Part shown: positions 42,098 through 53,545 of the stretch, in pieces
How positions within the stretch are numbered: position 1 is the first letter of the stretch
Layout: each line of letters begins with the position of its first letter
Assembly: GCA_032718475.1 (NCBI GenBank)
Contig: JAUCBJ010006692.1
Coordinates: 1 to 64,000, forward strand
Direction: 5' to 3'
Source: Nemertoderma westbladi
Taxonomy: Eukaryota; Xenacoelomorpha; Nemertodermatida; Nemertodermatidae
Length of the DNA: 64,000 nt
Made by a program: the position numbers and the translations under genes
Notes under the pieces: generated by a model
Seen by the model: only the letters and a program-made list of their open reading frames with translations
The model's database searches: none
Told to the model about the DNA's origin: nothing

Positions 42098-42460
42098 TTA
42101 TGCAGGAGGCATTCCCAGCGTCCAGATTGCAATCCCAAGACGTTGACGCAGGAATTGCGTAGACCTCTTGTTGCCGCAGACCTTATCCAAGCGGCGGCCT
42201 AACTGCCGAAGGAATGACAAGGATGACGGGCCTATTCCACCAAGCGTCTCCACACAGACAGGCTGGACTAAGTAGTCTTTGGTAAAGTTCGAATACTTAG
42301 CAAGCATCCGCCCTTCTGCCAATTCAGTATTTGCGATTTGAGCATTTGAGTATGAGGCGGCAAGGCGATGGGTGCAGGTAAAGTCCCACACGAGGGCTTT
42401 GCCGTTTGACCAAGGGAGCAGAGTGGCTCCATCGGGGCGCTTTAGGTCGTTGTCGTAATC
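42098..42460 (-). pseudogene. Retrotransposon RT C-terminal relic
   Basis: Reads KRPDGATLLPWSNGKALVWDFTCTHRLA, then FVETLGG-like VCVETLGGIGPSSLSFLRQLG, and ends RQRLGIAIWTLGM. This series (RPDGxTxxPW, WDFTC, VETLG, QRxSVAIQRGNAAS) is the very common C-terminus of a class of invertebrate RT elements. Only this end remains. Confidence 0.7.
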
Positions 42461-42732
42461 AATTGATTAAATTAATTTACTTAAAAATTAATAATTTAAA
42501 AAATCGGTAGGATAAATTTTGTAGACTCCTACTGTCCTAGGTGCTGAGTGCAAAAAAGTTTGTTTAAAAAAAAATTGGATTTTAAATTTTATAAAAATTG
42601 TGATATTAATGGTTGAGTTTACTTTTGTTTGATAGAGCCATATTAGGCCAATCAATTTTTATTATTATATATTATATCATTTTATTTAGTTGGGATTAAA
42701 AAAATAGTTGAAACCTCTTAAAAACATTGAAA

Positions 42733-42738
42733 TTTATT
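42733..42738 (-). terminator. Polyadenylation signal for the syntaxin-like gene
   Basis: AATAAA on the minus strand, about 105 bp beyond the stop codon of the syntaxin-6-like gene. AT-rich 3' UTR sequence lies between. Confidence 0.5.
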
Positions 42739-42843
42739 ATCGTAATGAATGAATGAGGGGATCTTGTTAATTAATATGACTTACATATATCGGAACATTT
42801 GATAAATAAATAACGAAAAAAATAATATAACTGTATAAATAAC

Positions 42844-43539
42844 TTAAAATACCGAGAACAATATAAGAACAACAATGAGAATTACAACAAGAACGCCAAT
42901 AACAACCCATTGTCTTCTATCGCTGGTCATTCTCGTTAGTTTGGCCATCCGACCCATTATATTGTTGAGTTTATTGTGAGTGGAATCAACGTTATCAGTA
43001 ATATCATCCAATAATACATTGTGTTCCTCTAGTTCCCCACCAATAGTCTCCCCCATACTCCTCAAAACCCCCACACTGTTACCTATAAGTTCTAAATGAT
43101 GGTCCTGTTTTTCTATCAGCATTGTCTGCTGTCTCTGGGTTTCGTCTATGAACCTGTCGTTCTCACCGACAACATCGGGGTCAACAACCTTGGTTGTGTA
43201 CTGCCGTTTCTTTTCGTTAAGAGCCATTTTGTTTTTAATTCCTTCTAAAATAGTTCGTGTTTTTCTAACGAAATCTTTACGCTCGTTCACCTCTTTACTA
43301 TGGGTGTTGTATTTAGCCGGGTTCGCTTCTACCACCACTATAGTTTCTTCCAAGTCCTCCACATCCCATTCGATACTCTTTAAAGAATTTTTCAACTCGT
43401 TTGTGCTCCACATAAACTCGTCTTCTTTGTTGGTTTGCGCGAGTTGTTTCCAACGGGTGAAGGTCTCCTTCGCCGCGGTAACAGCGCGAGAGACCTCATC
43501 TCGGACCATGAAATATGGATCGTCCAAAGCCATGGCCAC
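42844..43539 (-). CDS. STX6: Syntaxin-6/10-type Qc-SNARE, intronless
   Basis: 231 codons from ATG (MAMALDDPYFMVRDEVSRAV) to TAA. The N-terminal three-helix domain of syntaxin 6 (residues about 5-100) includes STNELKNSLKSIEWDVEDLEETI, a family signature. After a shortened linker, the t-SNARE helix (about 135-200) has GNSVGVLRSMGETIGGELEEHNVLLDD. Then MTSDRRQWVV leads to a single C-terminal membrane anchor (209-228). Known syntaxin-6 proteins act in trans-Golgi/endosome fusion. The position aligned to the zero-layer glutamine is His173 (codon CAC). Vertebrate STX6 genes have several introns and 255 residues; here there are none. It is either a lineage-specific intronless gene or a conserved retrocopy. 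The frame is intact. Confidence 0.9.
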   Translation of the reverse strand: MAMALDDPYFMVRDEVSRAVTAAKETFTRWKQLAQTNKEDEFMWSTNELKNSLKSIEWDVEDLEETIVVVEANPAKYNTHSKEVNERKDFVRKTRTILEGIKNKMALNEKKRQYTTKVVDPDVVGENDRFIDETQRQQTMLIEKQDHHLELIGNSVGVLRSMGETIGGELEEHNVLLDDITDNVDSTHNKLNNIMGRMAKLTRMTSDRRQWVVIGVLVVILIVVLILFSVF

Positions 43540-44940
43540 TGAGGTCTACAACCTTTTATTAGTTCAGTCTAATATTTATTGTTTACAGGTCAGCAGGTCT
43601 TCTTTCTGGTTGTACGGCTGTATGTACCGGTACCCGTACTGCTGCACTGGACATAGGTCAGTAGGTACAAGGTACAGTGCAGCAGTGGTCCGTACCTGCT
43701 CGCCGACCAGCGGTCCGGCGGTATCCCTGCCGCCTTGATACCGCAGTACCGGTACTGTGATAGCGGACAAACCCCTACTGCCCTACCACCAAGGGCAGTG
43801 CAGCGTGCAGTGCTGCGCTGCAGTGATGTACAGTTGCAGCGGGCGGGCCAACCTCCAGCAGGCAAATTATCAAATAAAGTAAAACAGCACCGGTAGCGCC
43901 AGCGGCCAGAGCAGAGTGCAGTTCCAGAGTTATGCAGTTAGTGAAAGTGAACAGTATGCAGTATGGTTCAGCATGATGGCCATGGGCTGATGGGTTCAGC
44001 CTTCAGGCTGTCCGGTCAGGTCTGTAGGTAGGCCATTAAGTCAGACAGTAACACCATTTAGATGATAATATACTGTGTTTTCTACATTATTTTAGGTATG
44101 TAATTTAGTTGTACTGTAGTTAGACGTACTATAACTGTATAATGTGTACGGACGGATTGTTTAAGTATGATACTTAATTTGTTCTTCTATACCTTATAGA
44201 TGTTTGTTGGTACTGTTGGAAAGCTGTCCATGCAAGGATTCCAAATATGTAACACAATTTGAATTTCGTTGAAAAATACAGTAGCTGAGATATGGGCGTT
44301 CAAATGTAGCATGGTTTATGCACCTGCGCGAAGCTATTTTATTCTATTTAATAAATGAATCATTATCTGGAATATTTTGTTTATCCAAATACGTAGCTGG
44401 GCAACAATGCATTACATCTTTAATCATACTATTACACGTAGCTATTCATACATTTAAAAAGTGTTCCAGAATATGGTTTATTTATTAAAAATAACTTACA
44501 TTTCTCATTTTTATTAAAAATAATTACTTATTATAATAAAATAACCTCGCGCCCCTGTTTAAGTACGATACGTAATCATGTTATATACTGTATATGTGTA
44601 AAGAAGGTGGTTTGCGTAATTGGCCTTCCTGGCAAGCCACCGCGTATGGGCACCGTTAAATATCCTAATAGGAATTAAATAGCTGGGCATAAGATCTACG
44701 TACTACTATATTATTATTTTATAACTACCCAATATTATGCGGTTCAATTTAATTACATGTATGTATATACGGAAAATTGTTACATTAAAGTTAAGGCCTA
44801 CACTGTACAAACAACTACCGGTAACGGTCGGTATTGTTACCATAGTTACCAGTTCATGGGCCACCCACCACTGAAGGTTTTCGTATCGAAAACTTCAAGT
44901 ACACATTATATTTTCCATCATATTGTCAGTCATGTTTAAT
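43540..44940. other. Upstream/intergenic region of the syntaxin-like gene
   Basis: No coding frame supported. The first 400 bp are relatively GC-rich with CAGTGCAG-type repeats and two TACCGGTA sites (43625, 43747), and could hold the syntaxin promoter. The rest is AT-rich and featureless to me. Confidence 0.5.
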
Positions 44941-45052
44941 CAAGGCCATCTAAATAACAGGCAATGACAAGGACCCAGGCAAAATTATCGTATGCTGACT
45001 GCTGAATTATCAGGCTAGGTCCTTGTCATGGCCTGTTGTCTAGATGGCCTTG
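44941..45052. repeat. Imperfect hairpin, 36-39 bp stem
   Basis: Arms 44941-44980 and 45014-45052 (CAAGGCCATCTA outermost, CATGACAAGGACC inner) pair except for about four positions around a loop of about 35 bases. The size suits a miRNA-precursor-like fold or a very short MITE. Confidence 0.7.
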
Positions 45053-45825
45053 CGTTTAATGCTTCAAACCGCGTAATTATTTTATTTTAATGTATTTTAA
45101 ACTTTTCAAAATTACGTGTCTACAAAATATCTGCCTCTCTATACCGATTTTTATTTATTTTTACACTATTTCTATACACTATATTTATTTATACACTATT
45201 TTTTTACACTATTTTTTTACACTATTTTTTTACACTATTTTTTTACACTATTTTTTTACACTATTTTTTACACTATTTTTTTACACTATTTCTATACACT
45301 ATATTTATTTATTTATGTACTACATTATATGCTTATTTTATATCAACTCGTTTTATTAAATCTTTATACTGTACGAATCTTAAAGTAAAATATTTTACAA
45401 TCCGCCTGATATTTTGATGTGTATGTCCTTTTACTTAATTTTAAACTTCAGGGGACCCCCATGGAAACGAGATAATATCTCTTGGAGCTATCCTGCGACA
45501 TCATTATTTTACTTTAGTATATTTTAGTAATAGTGAGTCTCTAGTAGTACTAGTAATCTCATGTGCAAATTTGACTTAAATTATGTGTAAATTGGTTTCT
45601 TCTGTCGGTATCGTTAATAATGTTTGTATGTGTCTATACTTTTATATCACTTTACTTTTCGTATTGTTTTTATATTTTGATGTCAATACTGCAATAAAAC
45701 AATTCCAATTCCACCATATGTACAGTAAATAGGTAATACCGGTACAAATTAATCTATGTCACTACTGCTGTAATCAGATTGTAAAATGACAAATAAAAAA
45801 TGACTATGTATTGCATTGCACTGCA
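45053..45825. other. Non-coding AT-rich region with a short tandem repeat
   Basis: 45157-45310 is a 13-14 bp repeat of ACACTATTTTTTT. The frames through it are low complexity. Otherwise nothing recognisable. Confidence 0.7.
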
Positions 45826-46080
45826 TTGCATTTAAGAATGTTGTGCCGGCTTGTCAATAAAATTGAGCCGTCACAACACCCTATCACACATGACATTTGC
45901 TTGATCATCCGCATCTTCAAGGCCAGTGTCATTTAAGATGCGTCTCAAGAAAGTCATGGTCTGTCCACCATGCTTATTCACTCTATGAGGCTGCCAAAGC
46001 ACACGATTCACTGGCTGGTCCTCACGGCGAAAGCAATTAATGCCCTGCAATGCGGAGGCGGCTTTTTTCTAGTGTCAAGT
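45826..46080 (-). pseudogene. Family B copy 4 (3' fragment)
   Basis: About 255 bp matching the last RT codons and 3' UTR of family B (from GCATTTAAGAATGTTGTGCC to CTAGTGTCAAG), with many substitutions and indels. The (TAG)n tail is lost. It ends where the CTACGCGTAG element begins. Confidence 0.88.
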
Positions 46081-46225
46081 CGTAGCAAAGGAGTAGCATC
46101 CACGCGTAGTTTTGAGTGACCTACGCGTAGTTAATGTTAAAACTCTGAAACTGGTGATATTTGACCCAATGCCAATGTATCGAACTACGCGTAGGCATAC
46201 ACGTAGTTCGAAAAGATTTACCCCT
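46081..46225. mobile_element. CTACGCGTAG palindrome element, copy 1
   Basis: A segment of about 145 bp, with several CTACGCGTAG or related words at both ends and a conserved middle (GTTAAAACTCTGAAACTGGTGATAT). It ends CGAAAAGATTTACCCC. The reverse complement recurs at 55003-55145, also inside a family B copy. It is small, non-coding and palindrome-ended, so probably MITE-like. Confidence 0.65.
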
Positions 46226-46878
46226 GGGTAGAAGGAAGTGGCCCACAATCACCATGGCTGCATGGTGACACTAAGACTAACTGACCTCCCTGTCAGCTGT
46301 ACTGTATGCGCATGTAGATTGGCCTCCTTTCAGCCTTTTCCTGTCTAAGTGTGTAGTGTACTGTGGGACTGTTTTATGATGTAGCCTACCGTACCGGTAC
46401 CGTACGTACAGACTTGCTGATTTTATACTGCTTGAGTAAACTGAAATCAGTGCAGTAGTTGTGTCTCTCAGTGGTCAGTCTGAAATTTACCGAATCGTGA
46501 CCATCCTGGGACCGCAGAACAAGGAACTGCAATTCGAAGCAATTTCGCCCGTCAGCCCGTCTGCCCGTTGATGTCAAGATGCCTGTTGGAATGTTCACAC
46601 CTGGTTCATGTGAGTTCTGTTCAAATTCAGTTCATTGTTTGTTTGTCTGTTTGTTATTACTACAACTGTACTACAGTCTGACATTACTAGCCTATATTTC
46701 AGTACAGTAGTAGGCTACTGAATAGGCCAACTGCAGTACTGTTTTAGGCATAGACCTGTAGACGCCTAGAACTGTAACTGTATCAGTTCTAGGCGTAATC
46801 GGGTTAGGATATAGCCTAGGACAGTAGGACTAGGATACAAAGCGTATATATAGGCTAATAGAATTAGACCTCGCATAG
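46226..46878. other. Non-coding region with a possible first exon
   Basis: At 46579 an ATG (MPVGMFTPGS) runs 31 nt to a consensus donor CAT/GTGAGT at 46610. Upstream sequence is stop-containing and GC-richer, as a 5' UTR might be. No downstream exon is recognised, so this is only a suggestion. A perfect 13-bp inverted repeat (ACGCCTAGAACTG / CAGTTCTAGGCGT) lies at 46772-46806. Confidence 0.25.
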
Positions 46879-48245
46879 AGAATCTACTGCGTAAGAGCCG
46901 AAACGGATTTCGACCAAATTGATCCACAAATAGCTCAGATACCTGCGCTATGACTGATTGAGGGAATTAAGTCGAAGAATCTCCCCGCTCTGACGCTGTC
47001 CTGACCTGACTTTTGTAGACTTCAAGAGAGCATTAGACTCAATCCATAGAGGTAAAATGCTGGAAATCCTAAGAGCTTATGGAATACTATAGGTAGGCCT
47101 AAGTCATAATTGTGGCTACCGGTAGCATTGGATTAATATATTGTGACATGCAGAAGTTCAGATAGTGAAACTGAGTTCTTCTCAATCCTAGCTGAGTACT
47201 GCAAGGTGACACAATCTGACAATGGCGCCCTTTACTACTTCTGTACTTGTATTTGTACTGGATTAGGTAATGAGGACGGCCACAAAGGGTGAAGATCTGC
47301 ATCACCCTACATGAACGCAGACATAGCAGATATCCAGCAACTACAGTCACAGAGACCGACTCTGCGGATGACAGCACCGTGCTTTTTAATACGCTAGCAG
47401 ATGCACAGCTTCTACTAAATAAAGTGGAGAGGGCTGCTAAAGGAGGTTGGATTACATCAAATGCTACCAGTACCAATACTGCAATACAGAATTCATGACT
47501 TTTAATGTTAATGGAAACTTGACATCATTTGATAATAATCAACTTAGGAAGGTTGACGACTTCCAGTAGGCAGGTAGGGTACCGGTACCTTGGATCATGG
47601 ATAGAGTGTAGCAAAAAAAGCGTAGCAAAAAAAAGCTTTTTTTGCGTTTGCGTATTGCGTTTTTAATATTTTTACTGTATTTTGATGTCAATAAACAATT
47701 CCAATTCCAATTCCAGCTCTATCAAAAATGGGTACCATCTGGAAATCAGATCTCTCCAGGCACATCAAAAATGGATACCATCTGGAAATCAGATCCCTAC
47801 AGACACCTGAAGACTAAGTTCTTTCGAGCCACCGTGGAAAGTGTACTTTTATACGGGGGTGAGACCTGGACACTGACTAAATCACTTGAACAACGAATTG
47901 ATGGTTGCTAAACAAGACTACTAAGGGCAGCCCTAAACATCAGCTGGAGACAACACATGACAAACGCCGAGCTTTATGGTACAATACCGCCTGTATCAAC
48001 CACCCTCTGTGAACGCAGATTAAGATTCAGTGGGCACTGTTGGCGAAGTAAAGACGAGGTCATACCAGATCTACTTTTCTGGCAACCAACTCATGGAAAG
48101 CGTAGTCGCGGACGACCGGCCATAACATATATAGACCAGACCAGCTTGAAAGGGATACTGAACGAAATTGCGACAACTATGGAGAATCGGGAAGCCTGGA
48201 AGGATCTCATTTCTACTGTCTGAGTTCGCTCGACCTAGTAGTAAT
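46879..48245 (+). pseudogene. Family C non-LTR element, copy 2, heavily broken
   Basis: Fragments in order: LRKSRNGFRPN (46880), FVDFKRALDSIHRGKMLEILRAYGI (about 47024-47090, motif A), degenerate motif B, DSADDSTVLFN (47355), thumb from KMDTIWKSD (47700-47800, locally duplicated), YGGETWTLTKSLEQRIDGC then stop, and LRFSGHCWRSKDE through GRPAITYID. It ends CGACCTAGTAGTAA at 48232-48245. It extends further 5' than copy 1 but has many stops and indels. Confidence 0.85.
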
Positions 48246-48421
48246 AAATAAGAAGCGTAACATTTTTAATTCAGTTGCTCCACTTAAGTATAACGGTACT
48301 CTAATTTATTCAGATAATGATAAATGTAAATGTTTATTGGAGCAGTATTCAACAGTTGGAGTTTCGGACAATGGTTCCTGTCCTACTCTAGATAATTTAA
48401 CTTATTGCACATTTTCTAATA

Positions 48422-48812
48422 TTGAGTTTAACATTAACATATTCATCTGTTTTGACCGTTCAAGTACCCTCAATGTGGAAGTGTGCGGACGTAATACCAT
48501 CCTATAAGAAGGGGGACCGTTCGTTGGGTGAATGTGAATGCTATAGGCCAATATCACTTACTTGGTCGGTATGTAAATTGTTTGAACGTCAGTGCCTGAA
48601 ATTATTGAGAATTTGTGCTGAATTTCTTCTGAATTTCTTCTGTTCAATGTGGTTTCCTAAGTAAACGTAGTGCGATCTCGCAGTTACTTGATTGTACTAG
48701 TAATTGATCGCGTGCAATTAACGACCGTTTATTTAACGATATAGTTTATATAGATTAGGCAAAAGCATTTGATACTCTTGTTACTCAAAAATTATTATCT
48801 AAATTACAATGT
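48422..48812 (+). pseudogene. RT relic (family E)
   Basis: VPSMWKCADVIPSYKKGDRS...CYRPISLTWSVCKLFE is RT motif 1-2 (WKxAxVxPxxKKGD, NYRPISLT). After frameshifts, YID-stop-AKAFDTLVTQKLLSKL (about 48749-48810) is motif A. This resembles Jockey/CR1-like RT and is distinct from A-D. Confidence 0.75.
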
Positions 48813-49262
48813 TTTGTTATTAGCGGTAATGTTTTGTTATTAGCGGAAATGTTTTGTTATTAGCGGAAATGTTTTGTTATTAGCGAAAATGTTTTGTATT
48901 TAATATTTGAATTTAATTGTATTTAGATATCTATTATTTTGTCTCTCTTATATGAACTACCGGTACTTATCTTCTCTATTTATTTATAATTTAAATATTT
49001 TAACAAATTTTACATATCCGTTGGATATAATAAAGTCTCCATTAATCAAATGTTTTGTTATTAGCGGAAATGTATTGTTATTAGCGGAAATTGTTATTAG
49101 CGGAAATGTTTTGTTATTAGCGGAAATTGTTATTAGCGGAAATGTTTTGTCATTAGCGGAAATGTTTTGTTATTAGCGGAAATGTTTTGTTATTAGCGGA
49201 AATTGTTATTAGCGGAAATGTTTTGTTATTAGCGGAAATTGTTATTAGCGGAAATGTTTTGT
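48812..49262. repeat. 20-bp tandem repeat (TGTTTTGTTATTAGCGGAAA), two clusters
   Basis: Four to five units at 48812-48898 and about a dozen full or shortened units at 49049-49262, separated by 150 bp of other sequence. Shortened units lack ATGTTTTG. Confidence 0.95.
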
Positions 49263-49419
49263 CATGGTTAACTAACTTCCTTACCGATAGGCAGCAACTT
49301 ACAGTCAGATTTAGACTCGTTCTCTGATTGGTTAATTGTTTGGCAACCTTAAATGTAGCCAGGCATAAGTGAATAACATTTCTTATTTTCCTCATTTTAC
49401 TTTTGTCCCGGAAGGTAAA

Positions 49420-49622
49420 ATCAACCCCATCCGATGGGTTGTTCTTTACCTACGGGAGAGACAACCCCATCCGATGGGTTGTTCTTTACCTACGGGAGAG
49501 ACAACCCCATCCGATGGGTTGTTCTTTACCTACGGGAGAGACAACCCCATCCGATGGGTTGTTCTTTACCTACGGGAGAGACAACCCCATCCGATGGGTT
49601 GTTCCCTACCTACGGGAGAGAC
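49420..49622. repeat. 40-bp tandem repeat, five copies
   Basis: Unit contains the near-palindrome CAACCCCATCCGATGGGTTG followed by TTCTTTACCTACGGGAGAGA. Period 40 (ACAACCCCAT at 49461, 49501, 49541 and 49581). The frames through it are not taken as genes. Confidence 0.95.
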
Positions 49623-50929
49623 TTTACCATCTTTATTCACGATTTTGTGGTAAAATAAATAATTATAAAACATTATTTTATTTGGTTTCAGTATTAGCAG
49701 GATATTCGTCATCCAACTGTTATCATTGGGTTCAAGGAAAAACAGCCTGGATAATCCGAAACTTCACAAGTAGCGACTCTAAAAGTGATTTAGGTGAGTT
49801 TATCAGAACCTTCACAATCATTTACTAAAAGTGATTTGGTAAGTTTGTGAATAATATCGTGTAGGTTTGTCCATTGGTGTTACGTTTGGTTTTCCACACG
49901 TTTTCCACATCGATCTCTACTTGTTTTCACCTCAACTTCCCTTCCTATACAGTCCATTCTATAGCCGTCTCACTTTAGAACGGAACAGGTGCGGTCTGGA
50001 GTATGTACCATTACACAGTATAGACAGTTCACTTATCTTTTCTATCAGTCACAATCCGTCACTAAAAGTGATCTGGTAAGATTATCAGAACCTTTGTATT
50101 TGTTGGGACATTTAAGTAATTTAATTTAATTGTGTTTATTGGTCCTTTATAAACTAATGTAGAGACCGCGACCGTGATGTTGTTCCATTACGGAATTAGT
50201 TAAACATCTGGGATATTCAAACATCGACTTCCATCCCATTATTGGTTTTAATCTACTCGACGCTCGAATTGAAACAGAGACCTGTTTTTATTGATCCCGG
50301 TGAACCAGAGACCTACCCAGAGAATTATTTTGGTTCACATTTGCTTATTTTACGATGATATAATAAATAATCTTGTTTTAGTTAATTAATTTTCCATTTT
50401 ATTATCGATTCATGTGTGTCGTACATTATATTCCATTTTAACATATTTATATTTATTGGTCAATTGAAATAATGAATAAATTCCCAGTTGCCTCGCTTGG
50501 GGGCGTAATGATTTAAACAAAATTGTCTCTGGTTGAATTACAGTAAATCCATATATCAGCATTCAACCCTTACCCTATGGAAAAAAAATAAGCGCAAGTA
50601 TAGTTTGGGTTATTGTTACATTTATTGTTATGTAACATTAAAGTGTAAACTTAGTCATTTACGAATAGTTAGCGGTAGTGTACAGGTGTGGTACTCTGCT
50701 CGCCCCCTTTACCTCGTTGCACTCGTTCTCTTAATTTGGTTGCCTTAATATCCTTCCTACAAGGTAAAAATAGCTCAATCTTTACTTTTACTTTTAAACT
50801 TTGAGGGTGCTCAATGTAAGCACCCTTATCATTATATTAGACCCGTCGTTTGGTGCTAGTTTATCTTAATTAGATGCACCTTAAATTTAATAAATAGATT
50901 ACCAGTACATTTAGAAATACATCCATTTG
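49623..50929. other. Non-coding stretch
   Basis: No supported gene. A single unit-like GAACCAGAGACCTACCCAGA at 50303-50322 matches the large minisatellite that begins 600 bp later. Confidence 0.6.
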
Positions 50930-53545
50930 AAATACCCGGGAACCAGAGACCTACCCAGGAACCAGAGACCTACCCCGGGAACCAGAGACCTACCCGGGAA
51001 CCAGAGACCTACCCAGGGAACCAGAGACCTACCCGGGAACCAGAGACCTACCCCGGGAACCAGAGACCTACCCGGGAACCAGAGACCTACCCAGGAACCA
51101 GAGACCTACCCCAGGCCACCGAACCAGAGACCTACCCCGGGAACCCAGAGACCTACCCCGGGAACCAGAGACCTACCCAGGAACCAGAGACCTACCCAGG
51201 AACCAGAGACCTACCCAGGAACCAGAGACCTACCCGGAACCAGAGACCTCCCCCCACCCCCGGGAACCAGAGACCTACCCGGGAACCAGAGACCTACCCG
51301 GAACCAGAGACCTACCCGGGAACCAGAGACCTACCCAGGAACCAGAGACCTACCCGGGAACCAGAGACCTACCCGAGGAACCCAGAGACCTACCCGGGAA
51401 CCAGAGACCTACCCGGGAACCAGAGACCTACCCACGGGAACCAGAGACCTACCCGGGAACCAGAGACCTACCCGGGAACCAGAGACCTACCCACGGGAAC
51501 CAGAGACCTACCCCGGGAACCAGAGACCTACCCCGGGAACCAGAGACCTACCCGGGAACCAGAGACCTACCCAGGAACCAGAGACCTACCCAGGAACCAG
51601 AGACCTACCCCGGGAACCAGAGACCTACCCAGGAACCAGAGACCTACCCCGGGAACCAGAGACCTACCCAGGAACCAGAGACCTACCCCGGGAACCAGAG
51701 ACCTACCCGGGAACCAGAGACCTACCCCGGGAACCAGAGACCTACCCGGGAACCAGAGACCTACCCGGGAACCAGAGACCTACCCGGAACCAGAGACCTA
51801 CCCCGGGAACCAGAGACCTACCCGGGAACCAGAGACCTACCCCGGGAACCAGAGACCTACCCGGGAACCAGAGACCTACCCCGGGAACCAGAGACCTACC
51901 CCGGGAACCAGAGACCTACCCGGGAACCAGAGACCTACCCGGGAACCAGAGACCTACCCAGGAACCAGAGACCTACCCCGGGAACCAGAGACCTACCCGG
52001 AACCAGAGACCTACCCCGGAACCAGAGACCTACCCCGGGAACCAGAGACCTACCCGGGAACCAGAGACCTACCCGGGAACCAGAGACCTACCCAGGAACC
52101 AGAGACCTACCCGGGAACCAGAGACCTACCCAGGAACCAGAGACCTACCCGGGAACCAGAGACCTACCCCGGGAACCAGAGACCTACCCGGGAACCAGAG
52201 ACCTACCCGGGAACCAGAGACCTACCCAGGAACCAGAGACCTACCCCGGGAACCAGAGACCTACCCGGGAACCAGAGACCTACCCCGGGAACCAGAGACC
52301 TACCCCGGGAACCAGAGACCTACCCCGGGAACCAGAGACCTACCCCGGGAACCAGAGACCTACCCAGGAACCAGAGACCTACCCAGGAACCAGAGACCTA
52401 CCCCGGGAACCAGAGACCTACCCAGGAACCAGAGACCTACCCCGGGAACCAGAGACCTACCCAGGAACCAGAGACCTACCCCGGGAACCAGAGACCTACC
52501 CCGGGAACCAGAGACCTACCCCGGGAACCAGAGACCTACCCACGGAACCAGAGACACTACCCAGGAACCAGAGACCTACCCAGGAACCAGAGACCTACCC
52601 CGGGAACCAGAGACCTACCCGGGAACCAGAGACCTACCCAGGAACCAGAGACCTACCCAGGAACCAGAGACCTACCCCGGGAACCAGAGACCTACCCAGG
52701 AACCAGAGACCTACCCCGGGAACCAGAGACCTACCCAGGAACCAGAGACCTACCCCGGGAACCAGAGACCTACCCGGGAACCAGAGACCTACCCCGGGAA
52801 CCAGAGACCTACCCGGGAACCAGAGACCTACCCGGGAACCAGAGACCTACCCGGGAACCAGAGACCTACCCCGGGAACCAGAGACCTACCCGGGAACCAG
52901 AGACCTACCCCGGGAACCAGAGACCTACCCGGGAACCAGAGACCTACCCGGGAACCAGAGACCTACCCCGGGAACCAGAGACCTACCCCGGGAACCAGAG
53001 ACCTACCCCGGGAACCAGAGACCTACCCAGGAACCAGAGACCTACCCAGGAACCCAGAGACCTACCCAGGAACCAGAGACCTACCCGGGAACCAGAGACC
53101 TACCCCGGGAACCAGAGACCTACCCAGGAACCAGAGACCTACCCAGGAACCAGAGACCTACCCAGGAACCAGAGACCTACCCGGGAACCAGAGACCTACC
53201 CGGGAACCAGAGACCTACCCCGGGAACCAGAGACCTACCCAGGAACCAGAGACCTACCCAGGAACCCAGAGACCTACCCGGGAACCAGAGACCTACCCGG
53301 GAACCAGAGACCTACCCCGGGAACCAGAGACCTACCCCGGGAACCAGAGACCTACCCAGGAACCAGAGACCTACCCAGGAACCCAGAGACCTACCCAGAA
53401 ACCAGAGACCTACCCGGGAACCAGAGACCTACCCCGGGAACCAGAGACCTACCCAGGAACCAGAGACCTACCCAGGAACCAGAGACCTACCCAGGAACCC
53501 AGAGACCTACCCAGGAACCAGGGACCTACCCAGAAACCAATAAAT
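50930..53545. repeat. 19-20 bp minisatellite, about 135 copies
   Basis: Core GGGAACCAGAGACCTACCC with length variants (18-22 bp: CAGG, CGGG, CCGGG junctions, occasional CACGGG). A 930-codon frame runs through because no unit has a stop, and the frame cycles among three phases as unit length changes, so it is not a credible protein. Confidence 0.97.

Noticed and set aside
45090-45388. Hydrophobic FYTIFLHYF-type frames
   Set aside because: Produced by the ACACTATTTTTTT repeat.
48812-49622. CRISPR-like look of regular short repeats
   Set aside because: Units are contiguous or interrupted by more of the same, with no unique spacers and no cas genes. The genome is eukaryotic.
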